A stretch of 64,000 nt of DNA, from assembly GCA_905250025.1 (NCBI GenBank), contig CAJNOJ010000002.1, positions 868,001-932,000 on the forward strand, given 5' to 3'. Position 1 is the first letter of the stretch. Each line of letters opens with the position of its first letter. Both the position numbers and the translations under genes were made by a program. This document shows, piece after piece, positions 52,629 through 64,000 of the stretch. The notes under the pieces are model-generated. The model made no database searches, was not told where the DNA came from, and saw nothing but the letters and a program-made list of their open reading frames with translations. The stretch is from Adineta ricciae (Eukaryota > Rotifera > Eurotatoria > Adinetida > Adinetidae).

Positions 52629-54939
52629 CCATCATCAATTTATCTAGAAACTAACAGATTTGTTTTACTTTTTGAATGCGTTAATAAAAAAAGAAAGGGA
52701 AATGAAGATGAATAACATTTTGTCTATTCATGTCTCTTTCTTATATAATTTGATCAGTCATTTGTTTTTTACCAATGTGAAATCATCTCCCTTGGTAATT
52801 TTTCAATGGAGCAGCAGATGGCGCTATTAGTTTGTGTAGGATTAGAATAAGTCTCATGGTGATGTATTTTAACTTCATGAGTAAATATTTATATGTTTTT
52901 AGAGAGCATTTTTATGCAAAGTGAAGATGGATTGGTATAAACACACCTACATCTCTCTCAGACATAACAATATTACCGGCAATCGAGTTCGGAATGATGG
53001 AGTTGTACATCTCCACTATAAACAATTCATCGACTTGATGATGAATGTGTCGAAAATGTCAAATACTAGTTTTCAACAACTGTTATATCTGATTCAGTTG
53101 TTCGGACATGTAAACGAATAAGTACGATGTGTTGAAGGAGAAGAAACGATTTGATCCCTGAGCATGTAAAAGTGATCAAGTAGTATTAAAATCATATTTC
53201 TGTAATGTAAAAGATCAAGGTAGTTGATGCATTGACCATGAGTTCGTACTTATTCTCAATTCTGGCGAAAACCGCAAGAAGGAACAACGTGAAATGAATG
53301 TTACCCATTGTATGATTTTCTAATCAAGACCAATATTGATTTTAACACATAACCTTGCAACATTCGATTGTCTAATTAATTCAACTCTTTCAGTCTTGTT
53401 CTTGTTCGATTAGATTTCATGTTTCTTACAAATCAAGGTGAATAGTTGTATCGTCCTGCAACAATTTATCGATTGTCATTGTTGATATGTATTCTAAAAC
53501 GGCAAATAACAGTTCGCATTTCATCATAATCGACTTCGTCAATAGGGCATGATCGTATAAAATATATGGAGAATAAAAGAAAGTTTTCTTTTTACGAAAA
53601 ATAGTGTGTACGTAGTACAGTTTCTCAACGTAATCATCCGAAAAGTTTTTTCATGCGTAAAATAAAAGCAAAGTAAATAGATTTTCTTTTTACTCTTGTT
53701 CCCTTCGAAGGTATTGTTATGATGTGTGAGTGTGTGAATCTCACTAGTTTTGTTTCTTCGCAGATCATACAGGATAATCGAATTTGTACATTGAAAGTTA
53801 TTTATTGAATCAACGTTCAATTTGGATTTCTTATAAATACAAACGAATAACCGATTGATGAATTCACGACGGAATTAATTATTCATTATGTATAAAGTAC
53901 GCTCCTTTTGATCAAAACTGTGTCAATAAGGTATGATAATACACGGTAATAGTGGACACGTCTATTGAATTTTTGATTTCTTAATCTGAAATCGGTTCAA
54001 ATGTGCTCATTGACATCTTTGGGATAGGCAGTACTTTTCTTTGCTCCCTTGGACTTATTTGGACAGGTGTGAAGATCAAACGATGAACTCGTCCATAATG
54101 ATGACGTGCACCTGTTAGTATTTCAGACGAATAGAAGAGATAAATAGATACAATAGTAATTCTTTTTTCCTACGAACAACTCGTCGTTTTGTTCTGTGTC
54201 TACTTACCTTTCTTTCTCTTCTCTTTTCTCAGTCTCTTTACCATAGTTAACATACCATGATATATATATGATGTTGGACGATGTAATGGTAATGATGCCA
54301 ACGAAGGAAGAGAGGTAGGTAGAGAGAGAACAACAGCAGGCGTCGACACTATTCATGTCTATGCGAGTGTTTTATCCACGCTAGGAAAAAAAGGACATGT
54401 GAGAAAAAAAATTTTAGTCGCCAAATAAACAGAGAGAAAAGAAATAGATAACGACAACTATGGCGCATACAAGATATCTCACGAAGAAGATATAAAACAT
54501 TGCATAGGTAAGACTGATGTAGTAAAAGATTTCAGTTACAGTTATGATATTTCGATGTATGAAAAAAGAACCTTCCAGATCGTCTTTTGTGCAAGAGCGA
54601 GAGAGTATTGCAAAAGAAAAGAACACATTTTCCATATATCTTTATTTCCTTAATATAGTCACTATTGTGTCATGTCGATGTACTACGATGTTATATAACC
54701 CGACAGAGAGAATTTTTAATTTCAAAAAAGTGTCTACTTAGAAAGGAAACTTTTGTTAATAATACTTTAGCGAGAATCAAGTCAATGAATGATGAGCGTC
54801 ATTCAGTTAAGCCTATCGAGTATGTCCGAATCGTAAATAGGCCCTTCATATCAAGATTTTTCTTTCATTCGAATTCGTTCCATAAAATTTTCTTTCTTTT
54901 CAGTGATATATCATCGAATACTATCGATTGATACCAATC
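52629..54939. other. Intergenic, nothing recognised
   Basis: About 2.3 kb between the divergent TMEM185-like and centrosomin-like genes. Short frames only, AT-rich, with a TATATATATA stretch near 54262. It presumably contains both promoters. Confidence 0.55.
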
Positions 54940-57900
54940 ATGGATAGTAACCGCGGTGACGAGCACTCGTCGCATGAATCTGGCAGAGGTATGTGTACAC
55001 ATTTGGAAAGAACAAGAAAGTCATGTATTTCTTTTTTGTGCAGAAACTTCAGAAATGCAAAAAGGTGCAAATCCGGATCTTAATCTTCCAACAACTTCCA
55101 GGCCAATGGGCGAAATGGCTGCAGTAAGTTTCTTGTTCGTTAAGGTCAAAAATTTGATCATATTAAACGACTCGTTTACGAATTTGTTTCTTGAAAATTC
55201 TCTAATTCTGACAGCTTAGTGATTTGTAAAACAAAATTTGGGCGAACAGATTCGAGTGTGAGTGTTTGTATTGGCATTCATAACAAACGATTCACTTCTA
55301 AATAAATATTCCAAAACTATTTTACATTTGCTTGTTTTGAGATTTATTTATCGACTGCGGTAAAGCGGCAAACAGACCTTTATTTACCTATGAAAGAATG
55401 CGATAAGAAATACGTGGGCACAACTCTATCTCTGACTCCTTTTCTGATAAAATACTCTACTTGAAGGATAAAAATACTCAATGATAACAAGAGGTGACCT
55501 TCCCCAATGAATTGTGTGTCGTTTGTTTATTCTCTAGGAAGTCACAGATCTTCGACGTGAAAATTTCGATTTGAAACTACGAATATTTTTTCTCGAACAA
55601 AATCAATGGCAAGATGTAGACACATCATCGGCGAGTCGAACTGAGCATCAGCACCATCACCAATCCCAAATCGATTCGAATCCGACTGGTACTAGTCAAG
55701 CCATATCGTCAAGTCGGTATGTTTGCGTTTAGTTTTGTCAACTTGGAAGTCCGTGAACATCTGTAATAGAATAATTATAACGTTTCTTTTCTTGAGCTTT
55801 TTCTTCCCTCAGTTAAATTGTATGTTCTACACTTTCACTCTCGTCTTGCCTTTGTTCTGGTGACTAGATTGAAAAGAATAGAGAAATCGTAGAAGTAAAC
55901 AGAAGAAGGAGAGAAAATGCATGAAAAAAAAATCGAACTGATGACATAAACAAGCCGAAAAGGCAGTCGAAAGTGTTCAAATTATTTTGTTCGAACATGG
56001 GTGCGACACAATCAGCCGAGATTCGAGATGCAAGTGATGACGAACTGGAATACGTGGACGCGTATATGGACATCGAGTAATGCAATTTCTAAGTGCAATG
56101 TTTTCCTTCGAGACAAGTGTACCAAAGCAAACGAAATTGATTTCAGTTGTTAAATACAACTATTGTTCGACAGTACTTACAAAAGCACTCCTCATACATT
56201 CTTTCTTGAACAATACCGAGTATTTATCTTCGATTTCAATTTGTTTATAGAGAGAGATCATAGTTTAATCTGATGTGTCGTTTGAACTACTGTGCGATAG
56301 AATGAGAAAGCCGAGTATTGATTTTTACGCGGTTTTTTAATACTAATTTTTCTTTTCAAGTCATTCAACATCATACAGAACGGTTGATAATAATGATATT
56401 CATCAATTAAAGTCGGCATTCGAACAATGTCGTCAGGAAAATGCAGAACTTCGTCGGTTACTTCAGAATTCAAACGGCAATGTTGCAAATACTTCGGCGA
56501 TTCCACCTACTTCGTCAGTCACAAGTGCAACCAATACATCTATTGTTCAATTTGAAACACGTGAAAGAGAACTTCGTAATGAAATTGACTCACTAAAACA
56601 AGTAAGAATCTATCATCATGATCGCATAACTTTAGTCTTTTTTTATCTAATTATCACCAAGAAACTTTATCGAGCACAAAAAGAATACGAAGAAGATTTG
56701 AAGAAATATGAAGACCAACGAATCAAAGCCGACGGCGCTCTGCGAAGTTTGAAGAAGACCTATGATGACCGTATTGCGGTAAGACTTGAAATATTTCATT
56801 TCCAGACTAAATCTGACTCGAAAACAATTCTATTCAGCGTATTGAAGGACACCGATCGCGTTCATCATCTCATTACGAAACATATCAACACGAGGTAGAG
56901 TTCATATCGATAAAATCTGCATAGACGAATTAACATGCATGAGCCAACGATCTATTCTTATAAAAACGACACATTTCATTTTAGCCATTACGAGCCCGAA
57001 TCCGCTTTTTTTATCCTATGGTTTGTATACCATATTGCTTCGTTTTTTTTTCATTTCCGCTCGCTCTCTCTTTATACACCGATATGGTATATTATTTAAC
57101 TGCGCTCATACCGATCGAACTTTTAGTCAATGCTTCTTTAGATTAATCACGATTTTCGATGTATCAGCCGAAGAACGATACAAATTTAAATTAAACTGAA
57201 ATTGTTGATGCCTATCAAATTCTGTTTTTCGTTTTAGCAAGGACAAGTCAACTCGGATGCTAATGTTGATAAATATCTCCAGCAAATATCTGAACAAGAC
57301 CAATATATTGCTGTAAGATCTTACCTATCCACAGAATTTCAATATCAAACTCGTTTTAGCAACTAACTCACGAACTTGAAGAGCTGAGACGTAAATCATC
57401 ATCTTCATCCAATGCCATTAGCGGTCAAATTGCATATGATCACAATGTTCGTGATTATTTTATGATTGAATAGCCGTTCATAAGTGAAATTCTTGTAGAA
57501 ACTACAAGCAGAGTGTGATACGCTACGACGCACAGAGCAGCAATTACGACAAGAGATTGCTGATCTTGCGTCCGCACTAGGTATTACCATTCAATCCAGT
57601 GATGTATGTTGTTTTGAACACGATAAGGATTTGATTAGACAACGAATATTTTTTGTGATTTATTAGTCGTTGGTACCGGCAAATACAACAGCGGTGAGAT
57701 TTTCACTTATTCGCATTCGAGTAAATAGTATAGCAATGATGTTTTTCTTTCTAGACTGCAACAACTGGTCAACGGAATCAAGTAGAATATTTCAATGAGT
57801 TTTCTATTGAATGATGCCAAACGGTTTCTCTTTAACAAGGATTCGAAAATTGTTGTGGATGAAACAACCGAACAACTTCGACATGATACTGTTAACGTCG

Positions 57901-60900
57901 CTGGTATCGCTAATCGTGTTAAACAATTAGTGAAAATCGACGCCGAAGTAAATATAAAAAAGGACTTTTCCAACAAGATTGGATTCGATGAAAATATTTA
58001 TTTTAGCATCGGACACTACTGAAAGAAAAGGATGCTAAAATCCGTGTAAGGAACCACAATCATTTCTTGGTACACTTTTGAGTATGTACGATTTAGGAAT
58101 ATGAAGAACGTGAAGCAAACATGATTAGTAGTGTTGGTGAAAAATATCAAATCACAATCAGGGAACTCGAACAAGAGAAACATAATTTAAATATTCAAGT
58201 ACTGTCAATTGAAAATATTACAGCAATCTGTCATGTTTTCATAGTATCGTGATAGTGAACGTCGTGTACGAGAACTCAACGACGAAATCAGCCGATTACA
58301 ACCCATAGAAAGCCAGCATAGAAGTGTATGTATTTTCTATGTTCATAATTTAACAAAATGTTTCTTTAATGATATGTACAGGAAGTGCAAACGTTGAAGC
58401 AACAAATCAATGATCTACAAGAACAATACCTAGTTCGTTGAGTAACTAAGAATGAATGATTTTGATAATCAACTGGTTTTTAGACATCTGAAAAACGTGT
58501 CCGAGGGTATCAGGAAGAAGTTAATACACAACGAGAAAAATATACTGATTTATTGAAGAAATACAGAGAACTAGTATGTATATTAAAAATTGTTCTAGTC
58601 AATGATGACTAATCGTGCATGCTAGGATTAGATAGAGACGAGTTTATGATAATATCACTCTCATATTTCTAGGAAAGAACGAAGACACCTACAGATACCC
58701 GAGAATTGGAAGAAATTATTGAAGTAAGATGCATTGTCTGCATGTATTTATGTTGGACGTATTTGTTGATATTTGATAGCGTAAGAAACAAGAAATAAAG
58801 ATAAATCTGACTAAAATCGAACAATTAAAAACCGATCTCGAGAGAGTAACTGTTTCCTTTCAAAAATTTAATCTCTCTAACATTGTTTGATCGTTAAGGA
58901 ACAACAACATTGTGCAACAAGACTAGCAGTAAGACCTTTAATTGCTTTTTCTTTCAATTTTCTTCATTTAATCTTGTTCTAGGATGCACAGGAACAAAAT
59001 AAACGTGATCGTGAAGGTGATTTAAGAAGAATCAATGAGCTACAGCAACAATATAGTCGAGTACCGTTCACTGGGGATTCGTGTTGCATTTAACATTAAA
59101 ATCTTACTCTATTCTCATAGTTAGAAAGCCAACTTCGCGAACAAGAACGTACATTCCATACTAAACAACAAGTGAGTGTACTTTTGTAGCCATAAATCTT
59201 GTTCAGATGAACGATTTCTTCGTTTAGGACTATGAAAGAGAAATCAGCAAACTGGAAGAAGTAAGAAAGCATGAAAATAGAAATGAACACTATTCGAATA
59301 CTTTTAGCAACAGAAATCATCTGTTCATACCGCACAGCAAGAGCACGACCGAGTAAATTTGAGATCATTTTTTTGGTTTGCGAATGTGTCCGTTGAATTT
59401 AGTTGAGTACACAGATCAACACATACAAAGTTCGTCTTCAAAATTACGAAAACAACGAGAGACAAGTACAAGCCGAATTAGATGCGTTACGAAATGAAAA
59501 TCATACGCTGAAGATCGAACTCAATCGGCGCTCGAATCATTTCGAAGTACGATAGATACGAGTTTTTTCTTTTATCCTCAAAAATCGTCTACTTTCTCAA
59601 TTAGGATTCCAAAAAGGAAGTTGAACAAGCGAAACTTGATTTTCAAAAAGCCGAAGAACGATGGCGTCAAACTGACGAAGAAAATCGTAAACTGAGCATC
59701 CAAAATACAGTCAGTAAAGAAGCTTTCAACTACTTAGAAACATTCATATACCTTTCTAGAATCTTCAACATGATGTTGAGAGATTGAATGTTCGTATCAA
59801 TATTGAATTACCTGAATACTACGAAAATCAAGTACAGCATACTCTCAGCAAAGATTCACGAAAATCTTGTCTTGTTTTTCAGTATCGTGAACGTCATCGT
59901 GATTCGAACACAGTACACGAACAGAATGTTCACGTAAGAAATGCAAATTCTTTTGGCTATAATTGACCATCTATCTTTTCTAGAGTATCACACGGGAACG
60001 AGACATAGCCGAAGCCAATTACCAACGTGCTAAGAGCGAAATGATACACGTAATATTGTTTTCTTCACTATCTTGTACGCATGCTGGCTGTTTATTGTCC
60101 TGTAGTTTGAAAAGCAATATCAAAAAGCGGACAATGAGCTACAAGACGTTAAACGTGCGGTCGAAGTAAACATTTTTGGTTAATATTTCGTAATCATTTA
60201 ACTATGTTGACCTTTTATTTCGTAGAAATACAAACAAGAGATATACGATTTGGAAACAGCCCTACGCAAATCTGACGATAACTTCCAACGTGAAAAACGT
60301 CGTGTTGATGTAGGTTACGCAGCAAAAGAATACAGTTTCTCAATTGTATGTTTTCGTTTTTAGGAATTAGAAGATGAACGAGCGCGTCGACCACCTATAT
60401 CTGAGCCGATAAAGACTGTAATACAAATGTAACCGTTGAATTATTTTTATTTCGAATTCTCTTGTAGAAAAACACCGGTCCTTCCGATTCGCAACCCTCA
60501 GGTATCAATTATGTCGATTGGGTAAGTAAAAGAGAAATGCAAGAAATATATTGAAAGAAAAAAAAATGTCGACAGTATTTGTTCAACATAAACTTCAAAT
60601 ATCTAAGATGCTCTTCAAATCTTTCTTTCGTTTTGATTCATTACCTGATATTTGTACATTGTTGTATAGAACAAACGAAGAACGAAAAAAAGAATATGAT
60701 GTAAATTCTATTATCTTGACAACTTTTCTTTGACTAAAATCTTTCCGTTTTTATTTTGTTTATTGAACATACGCAGAAGTAAGACATATGTAACAGGATT
60801 TGTGAGTAAAGAGTGCAAAATATATCTGAAATGTTCAATACACTGGAAGCAACCAAGTATCATCCATTGTTTTAATATTTAGGTTGCCACGTTACAAGAG

Positions 60901-63900
60901 CGCCTTCAGAAACAAGACGAATACATTCAAGTAATACCATTGCTGGTAGTCTTAATCAAAGTAGACAATTATTTCATTTTAGTTATTGAAAGCTCAAAGA
61001 AATATCGACAGTGAACAACCTGATTATGTTCAATTAGAACTTCGCGTATATGCTCTTGTCACAAAAGGTGAACAACAGAGAGCTGTTTTGTTTCTTTTAG
61101 ATTCATATCAATCGATTGGAACAAGAACTTCAAACATTCGATCATCTTGGTCCAGATTACAGTGTGATAGGTGGAGCAGATCATTCACAGATTTCTCGAG
61201 TAATTGAAGTAGTTCGGGGTAAAAAAAGTGAAACCAACTAAGGTTTTTGACTTTAGAATGCAATTGATTTTGATCGAAGACTTTCACAAATACAAGCAGA
61301 ACATGAAGATCGTAATAAGCGATTTGAGAGCATGATGGAGAAACATAATCTAACAGTTGACGAGTATAAACAACATATTCAAAACTTGAAAGCTGACGTT
61401 CAAGATCGACATGATCGATTACAACGTCTGACAAGAGATGTCGAACATGCTAATAGTACAATCGACGTACGATCGCTCGGAATGCATTGACTAAAATCTG
61501 AATGATTGCTGTTCCCTTCTTTAGAGACAAGCACATGATCTTAAGCAGTATGGACACGAGATCACCCGCCTGAATGCTGACATTCAAACTCTTCTTACTG
61601 AGAGAGCAGTATGAACAAGATGAGAATTGACCAGAGAATGATAAACACTCGATTGTTCATTTCAGAAACTCTATCACGATATCGCTCATCTGCAAGATGA
61701 ATCAGAGAGAGTAAAAATGTTCTCTTTGATACAGTAAGATTACTAATCATATCGACTTTTTAACATTAACTAGGCACGACAGTCTGGTACATCACATGTG
61801 CAGATCAATCAATATGAACAAGAGATCGCTCTAATGGGAAACAAAATTGAACGATACGAATTAATCTTACAGGTATTATTGTTATAGTATTTCATGGAAT
61901 CGACAATGACAAGATTGCTCTTTTCATGAAGCACCATAGCTTGTATGTCCAAGGAGAATGATAAACTCCGTCGCAAGTTCATTTCTCCGCTCATTCACCC
62001 TTCATTGCATGTTTATCATCATTTTCTCCCTGAAAAAAATTGGACGAATAGAGAGAAGAGAATGAAGACGAGAAAAGCACCGTGCCGGTTTTTCATAGTT
62101 GCGTTTTGACAGGAAGGTAAAAGAAAGAAGAGACGATAGACTCTCTCTATGGGCAAGTTAAAGAAAAGGAAAAAAAAATATTCCAGTTTCCAACAGTAAC
62201 CAACGTTGACTCTCATGCTTTAAACTATCTGTTTAGAATCACGATCGTGAATACCGTGTGTTAAAAGAAGAATTGGATGAAGCTCGTGATGATCGTGTTG
62301 AACTTGAGAAAAAATACGCCGAATTACAACGTCATTGCGATGTAAATCAAGTTCTTTTTTTCTCTTTTTTTTTATGCATTCATGTCTGATTATTTGTTTA
62401 GCAAATGAAAAAGCAACTGACATCTGACATTGTAAATTTGGAACAGAAATTATCCCGTCAACGAGAAGACTTAGACGTAAATTCAATTAAAAAAAAGGGC
62501 AAACCGAATAAATTTTCATGTGTATCGTTGATTTTAGCGATCAGAACAAGAACGACTCATGCTACAAGAAAGATTAAACGAATTACGTAACAATCCGTTA
62601 GCCGGTGGCGATCGGTCATCACAAGTCCAATTGTTAATTGAAATAAAACAAAAAGATCAGGTCAGAAATGAGCCACGATTAAGAATCTTTTTTTGCAAAA
62701 ACGATTTCTTCAGGAAATTGAACAACTTAAACAAGAACTTCAAGGTGTTCGAAAGGACCCTATCGACAGTCAAGGAGCGGTTGGAACGGCCGGCCGTGAA
62801 CCGAAGTTTCGACGTAAGTGACGCAATGTTAGAAAGTCGAAATAAATTCATTTCCAAACAAAAATTTATCTTCTAGCACGACCTGATCTTGACTATTTAA
62901 ATCGTGAAGATCTTCTATACGAACTTCACAAAGCTACCGAGCTTAACCAAGAATTGAACAGACAATTGAAAGGTGAGTCTGTTAGTGCAACGAGCTTCTC
63001 TCGTATTTAACAATTCATATTAGAAAAATTCCCATCTCTCACGGAACTTCACAAACAATTGGTTCAAGTTCGACACGAACTCGAACGACAACTGTATGTC
63101 AACCAAGTCCTATGGCGTAAACTCAATGCTTTAATGGATATCCATGGCTCGACTACACGACTCGAATTAATGCATGAATTAGCCAATTATCAAGAAGAAC
63201 TCACCAAATTACGAACCAAATCTCGTATGGATATTGCTCGCTCAACTAAAATCAATGCTAATGCTCGATCTACATCAGGTCTTTTGCTTGAAATTGTTTA
63301 TTTCATCTTTCTCTTCTTCTAATGCTTCACACTACTTTGTCTTTCTTGAATATGATCTGCTTTGATTTTAAACCTCTCTTTCTCTCTCTCTCTCTGCCGC
63401 TGTTAGAACAAAATCTTAGCACAGCACACCATGATGCATCGTCAACAGGAAACGATGAACCATCGAAAAATATCAAATCAACAATCGCATTGTTAGAACG
63501 ATCCAATATTGAATGGCAAACAAAACTAGCACGGCTTACCGAACAACTCGGTAGAAGTGAAACTCAATCGAGGAATCATCAACGCGATTTGGTCAGATAT
63601 AAAAAATTGTTATACGAAGCAGGTTCGTGTTTATTGTATCTCTGTCGAAAACACTGTTTACTTTGGTGTAGGGTTAACTGACCCATCACATCGCCAGCGA
63701 CGCCATAGTGCTGATGACTCAGTAATCGTTGGTGTAAACGAATCGAAGAACAGTCGTGATGATCTAACTGATATTACTAATCTTGACCAGTTGAGAGAAA
63801 TCATTCGCAATCAACGGAAACATATTCAACAATTGCAAATGCGTGTTCGAATCAGTACACCGGATTTACTTCAAATACCAGCTGTAGAAAAACTTAATGA

Positions 63901-64000
63901 ACAAGTTCAAGTACGTCTTCTATGAGAAACAGTCTGTCAGACTGATACTTCGTATTCAATTTAGAATTTAAATCTTGTCATTGACTCACATAAAAATGAA
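54940..64000 (+). CDS. Centrosomin/CDK5RAP2-myomegalin-like coiled-coil protein (3' partial)
   Basis: Starts MDSNRGDEHSSHES at 54940. First exons: 54940-54988, 55044-55123, 55538-55716, 56361 onward. Exon 3 encodes EVTDLRRENFDLKLRIFFLE, which matches the Cnn_1N domain of centrosomin, CDK5RAP2 and PDE4DIP (family consensus LKxENFxLKLRIYFLEE); it binds and activates gamma-tubulin ring complexes. After it, dozens of short exons (27 to about 220 nt) encode continuous heptad-rich coiled coil (QQLRQEIADLA, ESQLREQERTFH, HINRLEQELQTF), separated by introns of about 50-70 nt and nearly all in phase 0. From about 62880 the protein continues DLLYELHKATELNQELN and LHKQLVQVRHELERQL. The last exon begins at 63965 and is still open at the window edge. 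Expected location: pericentriolar material or ciliary base. The N-terminal motif is the main support; the rest is generic coiled coil. Confidence 0.8.

Overview
This is a stretch of AT-rich animal nuclear DNA. Genes lie on both strands, are separated by 0.2-2.3 kb of non-coding sequence, and are split by many very short GT-AG introns (mostly 45-70 nt, a few near 35 nt). The conserved genes are metazoan: MFSD6, SmD3, HECW, Nanos, HMX, BPNT1, SNAPC1, presenilin, TMEM185 and a centrosomin/CDK5RAP2-type protein. An intronless rhodopsin-like receptor and two genes with bacterial-looking domains (an N-acetylmuramoyl-L-alanine amidase and a phosphoribosyltransferase-fold protein) sit among them. I infer a bdelloid rotifer (Adineta/Rotaria type), but no rRNA or mitochondrial marker is present to prove it. 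A run of 100 N at 42275-42374 shows that this is an assembled scaffold.

Left third (1-19.5 kb): the 3' part of an unknown Cys/His-rich basic protein; a 7TM receptor (minus); the nine-exon transporter MFSD6; a possible tiny secreted peptide; spliceosomal SmD3; an amidase lacking a recognisable 5' end (minus); then a long gene coding for an RIIa docking domain followed by four IQ motifs. The 2.8 kb first intron of that last gene holds a complete same-strand intronless gene for a putatively N-myristoylated protein.

Middle (21-41 kb): a complete HECW-type E3 ubiquitin ligase (N-terminal HECW domain, C2, two WW, HECT); a two-exon secreted precursor that looks like an unreported amidated neuropeptide; the phosphoribosyltransferase-like gene; orphan exon-like pieces; a linker-histone-like basic protein and a second basic protein (both minus); a small membrane protein; a Nanos germline regulator; a membrane-anchored 5'-nucleotidase (minus); and a decayed START-domain (PCTP-like) gene.

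Right third (42-64 kb): an HMX homeobox gene with an EH1-like repressor motif; BPNT1 and SNAPC1 in tandem on the minus strand; a divergent presenilin; a TMEM185-family gene carrying one frameshift; about 2.3 kb of empty sequence; and a centrosomin-like coiled-coil gene, built from dozens of phase-0 mini-exons, which runs off the right edge.

Gene models were spliced by eye, requiring GT-AG boundaries, matching phases and continuity of protein homology. In most multi-exon genes every junction keeps frame and the final length is close to that of the family (BPNT1 308 aa, SNAPC1 347 aa, HECW about 1,597 aa). The genes do not form an operon or a shared pathway.
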